Origin: Neorhizobium alkalisoli
Lineage (GTDB): Bacteria > Pseudomonadota > Alphaproteobacteria > Rhizobiales > Rhizobiaceae
Assembly (NCBI RefSeq): GCF_007829835.1
Contig: NZ_VIWP01000012.1
Location: 62,001-126,000, forward strand
Length of the DNA stretch: 64,000 nucleotides
Reading direction: 5' to 3'
The notes below the pieces were generated by a model, which did not search any database, was not told the DNA's origin, and saw only the letters and a list, made by a program, of their open reading frames with translations. This document shows, one piece after another, positions 24,598 to 33,821 of this stretch (its first letter is position 1; every line of letters begins with the position of its first letter). The position numbers were made by a program, and so were the translations under genes.

Positions 24598-26367
24598 TTA
24601 TCCCTTCACCAGCGGGCCGGGGTTGTTCACATAGGTCTGATGGATGGCTTGCGCGGCACGGACGGCGAGTGCCCCCACCGTCACGGTCGGGTTGTAGCCG
24701 CCATTGTTCGGGAATGCGGAGGCGCCGACGACGAAGACATTGTGAACGTCCCAGCTCTGCAGGAACGGGTTCAGAGCCGAGGTGGTCGGGTCCGCGCCCA
24801 TCACAGCGCCGCCGATCGTGTGCGACGAGTGCTGCTTGTAAGGGTTCCAGCTCTCTTCGGCCTGGTTTTCGACGATCATATCCTCGCCGCCGGCCTCGCG
24901 CATGATCTCGACCGAGCGGTCGGTCAGGTAGCGGAGCATGTTCTGGTCGTTACGGTTCCAGTCGAAGGTGAGCCGCAACAGCGGCTGGCCGTGGCGGTCG
25001 CGATAGTCCGGGTCGAGGTCGAGATAGGCATCGCGAACCGGCATCGAGGTGCCCTGGATGAAGATGCCGGCGCCCTGATTGTAATCGCGGGTATAAGCCT
25101 CCTTCCAGGCCGAGCCCCAGCGCTTCGATCCGGGGCGCAGGTTGTTCATGTTCTGGATGGGGCGGCCATTGGTGGAATAGCCCATGATCCCGGCGCCGCC
25201 GATGAAATCGAGATTGCCGTGGTCGAAATTGTCGCCGTTGAAATCGTCGATCTGCACGGCGAGGGCGCCGCCACCGATGAACGGGTTGGTGTATTTGTCG
25301 GAGAAGAAGGCGTTGACCGTGCCGCAGGTCTGGTAGGTGTAGTTGCGGCCAACCGTGCCCTTGCCGGTCGCGGGGTCGTACTGCTCGCCGATCCCGGACA
25401 GAAGCATCAGGCGGACATTGTCCATCTGATAGGCGGTGATGATGACGATATCGGCCGGCTGGAACCCTTCCTCGCCTTCCTTGGTGATGAACTTCACGCC
25501 CTTGGCCGTCTTGCCGTCGTCATGCTTGACGGCATGCAGTACCTCGGTCTCGGTCAGAAGGGTGAAGTTCGGCCGACGCATCAGCGCCGGCAGGATACAG
25601 GCCTGCGGCGAGGATTTGGAGAAATTGCCGCAGCCGTGGAAGTCGCAGAAGCCACAATAGGTGCATGGCCCCATCGTGACGCCGAGCGGGTTGACATAGG
25701 CTTGGCTGATATTGCCGGCCGGCAGCGTGAACGGATGGTAGCCCATGCGTTCGGAGGCTTCGCGGAACTCGCGCATCCAAAACGTGTCTTTCAGTGGCGG
25801 TGTCGGGTATTCGCGGGCGCGCGGACCTTCGAACGGGTTGCCGCCCGGCTTGATCTCGCCGTTGATGTTGCCGGCGATGCCGGACGTGCCGGCAATCCGC
25901 TCGAACCGGTCGTAATAGGGTTCCATTTCCGCATAGGTGACGCCCCAGTCCTGCAGTTGCAGGCCTTCCGCCTTGGCCGCGCCATAACGCTCGCGCGTCT
26001 GGGTGGCGACCTCGAAATCCCAGGGGGTAAAGCGCCATGACATGCCGGCCCAGTGCGTGCCAGCACCGCCAACATTCCAGCCGAACTGATAGGCCGACCA
26101 GTTGCGAACCGGCGCTGCCGTCTGGTCCATGCGGTTGCGGAATGTGGTGGTCTCGACGCTCATCGGCTGCAGGAGCTCGCGCCGGGTCGTCCAGCGCAGC
26201 TCATCCGGGTCGACGGCCGGCGGGAAGTCGGTGGATGTGTCGCGCCAGGCGCCACGCTCGATCGCGGTCACATTGAGGCCGGCGCGGGTCAGCTCTTCGG
26301 CCATGACCGAGCCGGCCCAGCCGAGGCCACAGATGACCACATCCGCCTTCGGACGTTCAATCGTCAT
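24598..26367 (-). CDS. GMC oxidoreductase, FAD subunit of gluconate 2-dehydrogenase-type complex
   Basis: 589 aa. FAD-binding GLGWAG at 14-19, NVGGAGTHWAGMSWRFTP after it, CTYCGFCDFHGCG (Cys-rich segment typical of this branch) and C-terminal GADPTTSALNPFLQSWDVHNVFVVGASAFPNNGGYNPT in pieces matching the GMC C-terminal signature. No signal peptide of its own, so export probably depends on the Tat-signal small subunit. Substrate could be gluconate, 2-ketogluconate, a polyol or another sugar; not distinguishable from sequence. Confidence 0.92.
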   Translation of the reverse strand: MTIERPKADVVICGLGWAGSVMAEELTRAGLNVTAIERGAWRDTSTDFPPAVDPDELRWTTRRELLQPMSVETTTFRNRMDQTAAPVRNWSAYQFGWNVGGAGTHWAGMSWRFTPWDFEVATQTRERYGAAKAEGLQLQDWGVTYAEMEPYYDRFERIAGTSGIAGNINGEIKPGGNPFEGPRAREYPTPPLKDTFWMREFREASERMGYHPFTLPAGNISQAYVNPLGVTMGPCTYCGFCDFHGCGNFSKSSPQACILPALMRRPNFTLLTETEVLHAVKHDDGKTAKGVKFITKEGEEGFQPADIVIITAYQMDNVRLMLLSGIGEQYDPATGKGTVGRNYTYQTCGTVNAFFSDKYTNPFIGGGALAVQIDDFNGDNFDHGNLDFIGGAGIMGYSTNGRPIQNMNNLRPGSKRWGSAWKEAYTRDYNQGAGIFIQGTSMPVRDAYLDLDPDYRDRHGQPLLRLTFDWNRNDQNMLRYLTDRSVEIMREAGGEDMIVENQAEESWNPYKQHSSHTIGGAVMGADPTTSALNPFLQSWDVHNVFVVGASAFPNNGGYNPTVTVGALAVRAAQAIHQTYVNNPGPLVKG

Positions 26368-26388
26368 AATTTTTCTCCTAAGGGGATA

Positions 26389-27120
26389 TCAGTCTTTGGG
26401 GATCAGGCTGACCGGTTCGAGCTTGAGGTTCTCGCCTTGCCGCTCGATATAGGGACGGTAATCATATCGGGCGCCGGGGAAGCCGATCATCTTCCAGCCA
26501 GCCATGTCGCGGTTGCCGCCGTAAAGCGGATCGGCAAGATAGCCTTCGCGGGCGTTCTGCAGCATGAGTTCGAAGAACCACTTGCCCTTCACGCCGTTCG
26601 GCAGCTCGATCTTGCCTTCTTCCAGGCCGGACAAGATCTCGTCTATCCGGCCGGGGGAAAGCGCATGGAAGGCCACGCCGTCGGTCGCCTTCGCATAGGC
26701 TTCGAGCGCCTTCAGGCCATCCTCGTAGCGCTGGCGCGGGGTCTGGGTGAATTGCGGCGAGCCCATGATCGCCTCCTCGTTCTCAGGCCGGACCGGCCCT
26801 TCCAGATAGAGCGCGCGGCCTTCGCCATAACGGCCGGCCAACTGGTCGTCGAGGAACTCAAGACAGCCCGCCTCGCTTGCAGAAGGGCCGAATTTGTCGC
26901 TCGGGATCAGGCGATCGAAGACGGCTGCTAGTATCTTGCGGTCGTTTTCCTGGGTGAAGACCTGAAAACCGCCGCCCTTCATGGCGGGTCGTGGCAGATG
27001 GTCCGCAGACATCGCTGTCTGTTCGGGGAACCCTTTCAGTTCCGCTGCTGCAGCTGGAGAAACAAGGGCGGAGGTCGTCATCGCCGCCCCAAAGGAGCGA
27101 AGCAGGTCTCTGCGCTTCAT
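26389..27120 (-). CDS. Gluconate 2-dehydrogenase subunit 3 family protein, Tat-exported
   Basis: 243 aa. Begins MKRRDLLRSFG followed by a hydrophobic stretch and SPAAAAE, a twin-arginine signal. The body (ILAAVFDRLIPSDKFGPSASEAG, YLADPLYGGNRDMAGWKMIGFPGA) is the subunit 3 family. In known complexes this subunit carries the FAD subunit through the Tat system. First gene of the operon; divergent from a LacI-type regulator. Confidence 0.92.
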   Translation of the reverse strand: MKRRDLLRSFGAAMTTSALVSPAAAAELKGFPEQTAMSADHLPRPAMKGGGFQVFTQENDRKILAAVFDRLIPSDKFGPSASEAGCLEFLDDQLAGRYGEGRALYLEGPVRPENEEAIMGSPQFTQTPRQRYEDGLKALEAYAKATDGVAFHALSPGRIDEILSGLEEGKIELPNGVKGKWFFELMLQNAREGYLADPLYGGNRDMAGWKMIGFPGARYDYRPYIERQGENLKLEPVSLIPKD

Positions 27121-27260
27121 GTGTAGATCCTTTCTCGCCGCAACGGTCGTATGGCCGAGCGGCAGCGTTCGCGCCGCAGGGATGTGGCGCGTTGGGAGTT
27201 GATCATGTGATGGCTGGATTATCGGGTGGGGTGTCGGATCTGGTTGGGCACGTGTCTCTG

Positions 27261-27274
27261 TGATCGTTCGATCA
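27261..27274. promoter_or_regulatory. Palindrome upstream of dehydrogenase operon
   Basis: TGATCGTTCGATCA: 6-bp arms around TT, in the 359-base divergent region between the dehydrogenase operon and the LacI-type gene. Candidate regulator-binding site, 141 bases upstream of the small-subunit start. Confidence 0.45.
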
Positions 27275-27331
27275 TGCGCTAATTCGACGCATGGAGACTG
27301 GCAAGGCGCTAGAATTGCGTCATTGCATATT

Positions 27332-27379
27332 CCCTCAAAGTGAAGCGTCCGGCCGCTTAGAATACCCTCAAAATGAGGG
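27332..27379. promoter_or_regulatory. Repeated operator-like sites (CCCTCAAARTGA)
   Basis: CCCTCAAAGTGA at 27332-27343 recurs as CCCTCAAAATGA at 27365-27376, 33 bases apart (about three helical turns). The second copy is a perfect inverted repeat, CCCTCA-AAA-TGAGGG (27365-27379). Two phased copies next to a LacI-type gene suggest its operators. Confidence 0.55.
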
Positions 27380-27479
27380 ATTTTTGATAGAAAGGCCTTC
27401 CTGATGCGTATCTGTCCGGTGGCTGGCTGCCCGAAAATTGACGCTGCTCAGGACGCTGACTAAGAGGAGCGCACCGCGT

Positions 27480-28529
27480 TTGGAAACGAAGGGCGCAGCC
27501 TTGTCACGGCATAAGACAATCGAAGATCTGGCACAGAAATCCCAAGTCAGTGTTTCGACGATTGACCGCATCCTGAGCGGCCGTGGGGCTGTCAAACCTT
27601 CGACCATGGAACATGTCCTGACCGTGGCCGAGCAGATCGGTTTTTACGGCACCGAGACGATCCGCAACAGGCTGCTTGGCGGCGCGCCCGAGCGGCGCTT
27701 CGGCTTTCTTCTCAACAGCAGCAACCGGCATCTCTACCGCTCGCTTGCAACCGAACTCGTGGCGCTCGTCAAAAAGAGTGTGGCGGTGAGGGGGCATGTC
27801 GTCATCCGCCATCTCGACGATACTGATCCCGATCTGGCTGCAAGCGCGCTTCTGGAGCTCGGCCGGGAATGCGATATCATCGCATGCGTCTGTGTCGATC
27901 ACCCGGCCGTCAGCGGCGCGGTTGGCGAACTGGCTCTCAAGGGCATTCCGGTCATCGCGATGATTTCCGACATCTCGTCGCCGGCCAGAGCCGGTTTTGT
28001 GGGCTCCAATGACTGGCAACTCGGGCGGACGGCAGGTTGGTTTGCCAGCCGGCTGGCAAAACCGGGCAGGGCCGCGGTCCTTGTCGGTTCCGAGCGCTAT
28101 ACCTGTCAGCAGGTGCATGAGGCGAGTTTTCGAAGCTTTATCCGGGCGGACTGTCCCGACCTGAGGCTGACCGGCACGCGCGCAACCAACGAGTCCGACG
28201 ATATCGCAAAAACCGTCATCCTGACTCTCCTCAAGGATGTCCCCGACCTGACGGTTCTGTTTGTGGCAGGCGGAGGAATAGACGGGATCTGTGATGGTCT
28301 TGCGCAGGCCGGCCGCGAGGACATTGTCGTTATCGGCTGTGAAATGACCGACAACACCCGCAGCCTGATCAGTCTCGGCGTGATCAGTGTCATACTGGCG
28401 CATCCCGTCGGAGAAATCGCGAGACAGGCTGTCGAGGCGATGATCGGCCTGAGCCTCGATCCCCCGGTTGAGCCGCATGCCGTACAGGTGACGGTCCCGT
28501 TTTCGGTGGTTGTCAGCGAAAACTGTTGA
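27480..28529 (+). CDS. LacI-family-like transcriptional regulator with periplasmic-binding fold
   Basis: 349 aa from a TTG preceded by GAGGAG at 27464-27469; no in-frame ATG has a site. HTH: IEDLAQKSQVSVSTIDRILSGRGAVKPSTM (in two parts, residues about 13-42), with TIDRIL where classical LacI has TVSRVL. The rest is a sugar-binding fold (FVGSNDWQLGRTAGW, VLFVAGGGIDGICDGL). Divergent from the dehydrogenase operon, so its likely target. Closely related in pattern to the regulator at 49342. Confidence 0.9.
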   Translation: METKGAALSRHKTIEDLAQKSQVSVSTIDRILSGRGAVKPSTMEHVLTVAEQIGFYGTETIRNRLLGGAPERRFGFLLNSSNRHLYRSLATELVALVKKSVAVRGHVVIRHLDDTDPDLAASALLELGRECDIIACVCVDHPAVSGAVGELALKGIPVIAMISDISSPARAGFVGSNDWQLGRTAGWFASRLAKPGRAAVLVGSERYTCQQVHEASFRSFIRADCPDLRLTGTRATNESDDIAKTVILTLLKDVPDLTVLFVAGGGIDGICDGLAQAGREDIVVIGCEMTDNTRSLISLGVISVILAHPVGEIARQAVEAMIGLSLDPPVEPHAVQVTVPFSVVVSENC

Positions 28530-28767
28530 CGATCAGTATGGTCCTCGGACGCTCGAGCCGGTAGGTGCTTGCTCGTATCGAATGCAATGAGAACGTCCTG
28601 ACGAAATAAGCGTAGGCGTCAGGTTCGGTATGGCTCAATACCTACGTTTTAGACACCACATGTTCCATGCAGCTGTTACGATTAAATCGCGCCCACAGTT
28701 GACTATAACTTCAGGATTATCGCTTTGGTCCAATGGCCAAATTATGAAAACGAGCTTGTGCAGTCCC
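28530..28767. other. Intergenic region between convergent regulators
   Basis: 238 bases between the ends of the LacI-type and MarR genes. CCTGACG (28597-28603) and CGTCAGG (28617-28623) form a 7-bp inverted repeat with a 13-base spacer, possibly a weak terminator. No gene recognised. Confidence 0.35.
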
Positions 28768-29229
28768 TTAGCCAGCAGTCTTAAGCGGAACGCGAGAGGC
28801 GTCGTTATTGCACTCGACCAGCTTCGACAACATGCTCATGAGAAGTTCGCGTTCTTCCTGTGACAACGGTTCGAGTATGCGCTCTTGCGCAAGCAGAACC
28901 TTGGGTTCGACCTCGTCGAGCAATGCCTTGCCCTGCGGTGACAGGTGAACGCGTTTTACCCGCTTGTCGTCCTTGTGGCCGAGCCTGAGGATCAGGCCTT
29001 TGCTTTCCATTCGCTCAAGCACGTTTCCGAGTGTCGAACGGTCGAATGCGATCAGCGCCGAAAGGCGGGTTGCATCGATGCCCGGATTGTCGCCGATCGC
29101 CACCAATGCTGCATATTGCACGGGCGTGATGTCGGCCGGCGCGACTCCTTCGAGGAAAATCGATACGGCGATCTGTTGTGCCCGGCGGATAAGATGGCCC
29201 GGCATTCCATAGACGTGTTGCATCGACAT
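28768..29229 (-). CDS. MarR-family transcriptional regulator
   Basis: 153 aa. Winged HTH: LTPVQYAAL-like ITPVQYAALVAIGDNPGID, then ATRLSALIAFDRSTLGNVLERMESKGLI (recognition helix) and the wing HKDDKRVKRVHLSPQG. The start at MSMQH (29229) is chosen by family length; further in-frame Mets upstream have no better site. Divergent from the aldolase/ThDP operon. MarR proteins of this type usually repress aromatic catabolism genes and respond to the aromatic acid or its CoA ester. Confidence 0.93.
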   Translation of the reverse strand: MSMQHVYGMPGHLIRRAQQIAVSIFLEGVAPADITPVQYAALVAIGDNPGIDATRLSALIAFDRSTLGNVLERMESKGLILRLGHKDDKRVKRVHLSPQGKALLDEVEPKVLLAQERILEPLSQEERELLMSMLSKLVECNNDASRVPLKTAG

Positions 29230-29322
29230 TATTCGTTCATTCCCTCTGGTTCGACGAGGCATGCCGCAGCGCAAACATACCAGATTGTCAGCATACGGTC
29301 GTTCTTCTGCGTGTCAAAGCCA

Positions 29323-29339
29323 AGAGTTTCAGAAACTCT
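29323..29339. promoter_or_regulatory. Perfect 17-bp palindrome, candidate MarR operator
   Basis: AGAGTTTC-A-GAAACTCT, 94 bases upstream of the MarR start in the MarR/aldolase divergent region. Length and symmetry fit a MarR dimer. Confidence 0.6.
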
Positions 29340-29340
29340 A

Positions 29341-29365
29341 TAATCTATTGTAATCGTTGAGATTA
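29341..29365. promoter_or_regulatory. Second inverted repeat in MarR/aldolase region
   Basis: TAATCT (29341-29346) and AGATTA (29360-29365) with a 13-base spacer, directly beside the 17-bp palindrome. AT-rich, so it may also be part of the leftward promoter. Confidence 0.4.
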
Positions 29366-29433
29366 AGAATTGCCATCCACCATCTTCAGGATGCCTCTGA
29401 AGCCGATGATTGCCCGGTTTTTCGCAATTTCGT

Positions 29434-29461
29434 TTGACATGGATCAAATGATCCGCATACT
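29434..29461 (+). promoter_or_regulatory. Candidate promoter with overlapping palindrome for aldolase operon
   Basis: TTGACA at 29434-29439 and CATACT at 29456-29461 with 16-base spacing. Between them lies GGATCA-AA-TGATCC (29441-29454), a perfect 6-bp inverted repeat that a repressor could use to block this promoter. The aldolase ATG is about 190 bases downstream. Confidence 0.5.
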
Positions 29462-29652
29462 GTCATTCAGTGCTCGGTCGATCTTTGTTGATTGATCGTC
29501 CGACCCGGGAGATGCGAGCGCCGGCTTGAGGAGGCCGGCACCTGCTGCAGAAAAAACATTATTCATAGACGGCCTTCGATTTCGCCCCGCGGTTCTTCGC
29601 GGCGCGAGCCTGCGCCGTCCTATGCGCTGATTGCTGGGAGGAGGAGCCCATC

Positions 29653-30435
29653 ATGTGTCGCTCAGGAACCAATCCCGATTCCATCGCGGTCGAAATCGAC
29701 GATACGGCGGATGTTTCCGCCGCACCCTCGGCTGAACTGATCAAAGAACTTGTCGCCGCCAACCAGATCCTCTTCGATCAGGGCGTGGTTGATGCCTTCG
29801 GTCATATAAGCGTACGGCACGACAAACGGCCGGATCGTTTTCTACTCGCCCGCAATATGGCGCCGAGCCGCGTTACGGCGGAGGACATCGTCGAGTTCAC
29901 CCTTGATGGCGAGGCGGTCAACGCCAATGGCCGCAGGGTCTATCTCGAACGTTTCATCCACGGCGAGATCTACAAGGCGCGGCCGGATGTCGTTGCCGTG
30001 GTGCACAGCCATTCGCATTCGATCGTGCCGCTCAGCATCGTCAAGGGCATGCGGCTCCAGGCGGTTTTCCATATGGCCGGTTTTGTCGGCCAGGGCGCGC
30101 CGGTCTTCGAGATCCGCGAGGCGGGTGGCGACGCGACTGACCTGCTCGTCAGCAACAACATGCTGGGGGCGGCTCTGGCCAAACACTTTGATGGCCATGA
30201 CATCGTGCTGATGCGCGGCCATGGCTCGACCGTGGTCGGTTATTCGGTCAAGCAGGTGGTCTACCGTGCCGTTTATGCTGAACTCAACGCCCGTTACCAG
30301 CTGCAGGCCATGCAGCTCGGCGAAGTGACCTTCCTGACGCCCGAAGAAAGCGCGGCCTGCGTCCGGAATGTCGAAGGCCAGGTCCAGCGTCCATGGGACA
30401 TGTGGCTGGAACAAGCGCGGTCGCGCCGCAACTGA
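29653..30435 (+). CDS. Class II aldolase/adducin family protein (aldolase or decarboxylase)
   Basis: 260 aa. AFGHISVRHD and metal-binding HSHSH (118-122) plus RGHG (His190) give the class II aldolase Zn/metal site; E105 in FIHGEIYK is another conserved acid. GGGAGGAGGAG precedes the ATG. Family members include fuculose-phosphate aldolase and aromatic decarboxylases such as 3,4-dihydroxyphthalate decarboxylase. The neighbours (aldehyde dehydrogenase, ThDP enzyme, monooxygenase) favour the decarboxylase reading. First gene of a long operon. Confidence 0.9.
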   Translation: MCRSGTNPDSIAVEIDDTADVSAAPSAELIKELVAANQILFDQGVVDAFGHISVRHDKRPDRFLLARNMAPSRVTAEDIVEFTLDGEAVNANGRRVYLERFIHGEIYKARPDVVAVVHSHSHSIVPLSIVKGMRLQAVFHMAGFVGQGAPVFEIREAGGDATDLLVSNNMLGAALAKHFDGHDIVLMRGHGSTVVGYSVKQVVYRAVYAELNARYQLQAMQLGEVTFLTPEESAACVRNVEGQVQRPWDMWLEQARSRRN

Positions 30436-30519
30436 CAGCAGGTTCAGCTGAAGCCGGGGCTCGTGCGATGCCTCGTTGATGTCTCAGCTCTAAACACTCG
30501 AATACATCAGGGATATGCG

Positions 30520-32022
30520 ATGAACGAGAGAGTGGAAACACCATCCGACACGGTCGAACTCATCCTTCCGACGAGGACCGATCTCTATTATGGCGGCCAA
30601 TGGCACGAGGCAATGAAGAAACGCCGTGCCGAAGTGACGAGCCCTGCGACCGGCAAGGTCATCGCCAGCGTTGCCGATGCCGACGCCTCCGATGTCGATG
30701 CCGCCGTTGCGGCAGCCCGCAAGGGTTTTGAGGAATGGCGTGCAGTGCCGCCGCTTGAACGTGGAAAAATCCTCAAGGCCATGGCCGCGGTTCTGCGCAA
30801 GAACGGCCGGGAACTCGCCATGCTTGATGCTGCCGATGGCGGCAATCCTTTTACTGAAATGCAGGGCGACGTGATGATCGCCGCTGCCCAGATGGAGTTT
30901 TTTGCGGGTCTGGTGACGGAGATGAAGGGCAATTCGATCCCGATGGGACCGACTGCCGTGAACTTCTCGATCCGCGAGCCGCACGGTGTCGTTGCTCGCA
31001 TCATTCCCTTCAACCATCCGTTCATGTTCTGCGCCGGCAAGTCCGCGGCACCGCTTGCGGCCGGCAATGCCGTCATCATCAAGCCGCCGGAACAGGCGCC
31101 GCTTTCGGCGCTGCGGCTGGCCGAGCTGATCGGCGGCATGCTGCCGCCCGGTGTCTTCAACGTCATCCCTGGCGGACGCGAGGTCGGGGCCGCACTTTCG
31201 GGCCATGGTGATGTCAATATGGTCGCGCTGATCGGCAGTGTACCGACCGGCCGCGCCGTGATGAAATCGGCGGCCGAGACGATCAAGCCGGTTCTGCTTG
31301 AGCTCGGCGGCAAGAACGCCCTGATCGCCTTTGCGGATGCCGATCCGGACGAAGTGGCGACTGCCGTCGTCAGCGGCATGAATTTCACCTGGTGCGGTCA
31401 GTCCTGCGGCTCCACCAGCCGCGCCTTCCTGCATGACGATATCCACGATGCCGTCGTGGCCAGGGTCGCCGAGCGCGCCGCGCGCTTCAAGCCGGGCATT
31501 CCGACCGATCCGGCAACGACCATGGGCGCCATCGCCAGCAAGGCGCAATATGAAAAGGTCATGCGTTATATCGATATCGCCAAGTCCGAAGGCGCGCGCG
31601 TCGTCTGCGGCGGCAAGCGGCCCGATGGCGTGGAGCTTTCCGAAGGCAATTTCGTCGAACCGACCATTTTCGCCGATGTGACGATGGACATGACCATCGC
31701 CCGCGAGGAGATTTTCGGGCCTGTTCTTTCCGTTCTGCGCTGGAAGGACGAGGCGGCCATGGTGAAGCAGGTCAATCAGGTCGAATATGGCCTGACCTGC
31801 TCAATCTGGACCAATGACCTGACCAAGGCACACCGCACCGCTCTCGAGGTCCAGGCCGGTTACATCTGGGTCAACGATACCAGCAAGCATTTCCTCGGCG
31901 CGCCTTTCGGCGGTTTCAAGCAGTCCGGTATCGGGCGCGAGGAATGCCTGGAAGAGCTGATCGCCTTCACCCAGGAAAAGAACATCCACATCAATCTCAA
32001 CCGGGGAGTGGCCCGGCCATGA
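30520..32022 (+). CDS. Aldehyde dehydrogenase family protein
   Basis: 500 aa. FNHPFMFCAGK replaces the usual PWNFP motif; glutamate motif LELGGKNALI and Cys motif CGQSCGSTSR (Cys conserved, surroundings unusual) follow; PFGGFKQSGIGRE ends the catalytic domain. AGGG lies upstream of the ATG. The stop overlaps the ThDP gene. Together with the next enzyme, it could oxidise an aldehyde made by 2-oxoacid decarboxylation to an acid. Confidence 0.92.
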   Translation: MNERVETPSDTVELILPTRTDLYYGGQWHEAMKKRRAEVTSPATGKVIASVADADASDVDAAVAAARKGFEEWRAVPPLERGKILKAMAAVLRKNGRELAMLDAADGGNPFTEMQGDVMIAAAQMEFFAGLVTEMKGNSIPMGPTAVNFSIREPHGVVARIIPFNHPFMFCAGKSAAPLAAGNAVIIKPPEQAPLSALRLAELIGGMLPPGVFNVIPGGREVGAALSGHGDVNMVALIGSVPTGRAVMKSAAETIKPVLLELGGKNALIAFADADPDEVATAVVSGMNFTWCGQSCGSTSRAFLHDDIHDAVVARVAERAARFKPGIPTDPATTMGAIASKAQYEKVMRYIDIAKSEGARVVCGGKRPDGVELSEGNFVEPTIFADVTMDMTIAREEIFGPVLSVLRWKDEAAMVKQVNQVEYGLTCSIWTNDLTKAHRTALEVQAGYIWVNDTSKHFLGAPFGGFKQSGIGREECLEELIAFTQEKNIHINLNRGVARP

Positions 32023-33821
32023 ACGATATCAGCTTCAAGACATCCGAGATCGCCGGCATCGAACAGCCACAGGCTTCGCCGCCGCAGGGCAATGCGCTGT
32101 TCGGCAGCGATGCGATCGCCGAGACGCTGCGCGCGCTCGACATTCCCTATATCGCGCTTAATCCGGGGGCCAGCTATCGCGGCCTGCATGACAGCCTGGT
32201 CAATCATCTCGGCAATGCCAGCCCGCAAATGCTGCTCTGCCTGCATGAGGAACATGCTGTCGCCATCGCCCAGGGCTGGGCCAAAGTGACCGGCAAGCCG
32301 ATGCTCGTGGCAGTGCATTCAAATGTCGGCCTGTTCCACGCGACCATGGCGATCTTTAATGCCTGGTGCGACCGCATGCCGATGATCGTGCTCGGTGCGA
32401 CGGGTCCCGTCGATGCCGCCAAACGTCGCCCCTGGATTGAGTGGATCCATACCGCGCAGGATCAGGGCGCGATCGTCCGCCCCTATGTCAAATGGGATGC
32501 GCAGCCCGCATCGCCTGCTGCCGCCCGCGAAGCCCTGTTGCGCGGCGCCTGGCTTGCAAAGACGGCTCCGCAAGGTCCTGTCTATATCAATCTCGATGCC
32601 GGTATGCAGGAAGAGCCGCTGGGCGAAGTCTTGCCGGAGCTGCAGCCCGGCCGTTTCATGCCGCCAGTCACCGCGACCGTCTCGGAAAGCCTGATCGACA
32701 TGCTGCTCGGCATGCTCGAGGAGGCGAAGAAACCGGTCATCCTGATGGGCCGTGTCGGCCGTGGCGAAGAAGGCTGGCGGCAGCGCATCGTGCTGGCCGA
32801 GGCGTTTGATGCCCGCGTCGTTACCGATCTCAAGGTCGGCGCGGCTTTCCCGACCGATCATCCGCTGCATGTCGGCAGCCCCGGTGTCTTCCCGCTACCC
32901 GCGGCGATGGACGAGATCGCCGGTGCGGACCTGATCATCAGCCTCGACTGGGTCGATCTTGCCGGAACGCTGCGCATGGCCTGCGGCGGCGTGCCGGCGG
33001 CCAAGGTCGTACAGGTCTCGCTCGATCATGTCCTGCACAACGGCTGGAGCGCCGACCATCAGGGCCTGCCGCCGGTGGATCTGTTTCTCGCTGCCGAGCC
33101 GGATCGGCTGGTCGCGGATCTGGTCTCGAAACTGGGCGAGATGACCGTCTCGACCCTGCCGGCTGTGGCGGATCCCGAGGCAAGCAAAACATCCGGCGAG
33201 ATCGCCGTGCCCGAAATGGCCGCCGTCCTTCGGCAGGTCGTCGGCGCGCGGCCTGTCTCGCTGCTGCATCTGCCTTTGTCCTGGGACGGTGCGTCCTGGC
33301 CGTTCCGGCATCCGCTCGATTTCCTGGGCTCCGACGGTGGCGGCGGGATCGGTGGCGGGCCAGGCATTGCAGTCGGTGCAGCGCTCGCCCTTCGCGGCTC
33401 GGGTCGGCTGCCGGTTGCCATCTGCGGTGACGGCGATTTCCTGATGGGTGTCACTGCTCTGTGGACCGCTACGCATTACCGGATACCGATGCTGTTCGTG
33501 ATCGCCAACAACCAGTCCTTCTTCAACGACGAGGTGCATCAGGAGCGCATGGCGCGGCTGCGCGACAGGCCGGTCGAAAACAAATGGATCGGCATGCGCA
33601 TGACCGATCCGGAAATCGATCTCGCCAAGATCGCCGAAGCCCAGGGTGCGACGGGGTTAGGTCCGGTCAAGTCGATGGACGAGCTGGAAGCCGTCTTCAA
33701 TGAAGCGATTGCTGTCGTTGATGCCGGGGGTGTCGCGGTCGTCGATGTCCGTGTCATCACCGGTTACACGCCGGCGATGGCGAGCGCCCTGACCCGATCG
33801 TCCAATGGGGGCAAGCCATGA
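32019..33821 (+). CDS. ThDP-dependent enzyme (benzoylformate decarboxylase/acetolactate synthase family)
   Basis: 600 aa. Activating Glu in LHEEHAVAIAQGWAKVTGKP; central domain with PVILMGRVGRGEEGW; PP domain CGDGDFLMGVTALWTATHYRI then VIANNQSFFND, an intact GDG-N(N) motif. Overlaps both neighbours as ATGA. No regulatory small subunit is nearby, so biosynthetic acetolactate synthase is unlikely; a 2-oxoacid decarboxylase or carboligase feeding the adjacent aldehyde dehydrogenase is the best reading. Confidence 0.9.
   Translation: MNDISFKTSEIAGIEQPQASPPQGNALFGSDAIAETLRALDIPYIALNPGASYRGLHDSLVNHLGNASPQMLLCLHEEHAVAIAQGWAKVTGKPMLVAVHSNVGLFHATMAIFNAWCDRMPMIVLGATGPVDAAKRRPWIEWIHTAQDQGAIVRPYVKWDAQPASPAAAREALLRGAWLAKTAPQGPVYINLDAGMQEEPLGEVLPELQPGRFMPPVTATVSESLIDMLLGMLEEAKKPVILMGRVGRGEEGWRQRIVLAEAFDARVVTDLKVGAAFPTDHPLHVGSPGVFPLPAAMDEIAGADLIISLDWVDLAGTLRMACGGVPAAKVVQVSLDHVLHNGWSADHQGLPPVDLFLAAEPDRLVADLVSKLGEMTVSTLPAVADPEASKTSGEIAVPEMAAVLRQVVGARPVSLLHLPLSWDGASWPFRHPLDFLGSDGGGGIGGGPGIAVGAALALRGSGRLPVAICGDGDFLMGVTALWTATHYRIPMLFVIANNQSFFNDEVHQERMARLRDRPVENKWIGMRMTDPEIDLAKIAEAQGATGLGPVKSMDELEAVFNEAIAVVDAGGVAVVDVRVITGYTPAMASALTRSSNGGKP

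Noticed and set aside
23232..26040. Two long rightward frames opposite the cytochrome and GMC genes
   Set aside because: Overlap intact, motif-rich genes on the minus strand; no recognisable domain.
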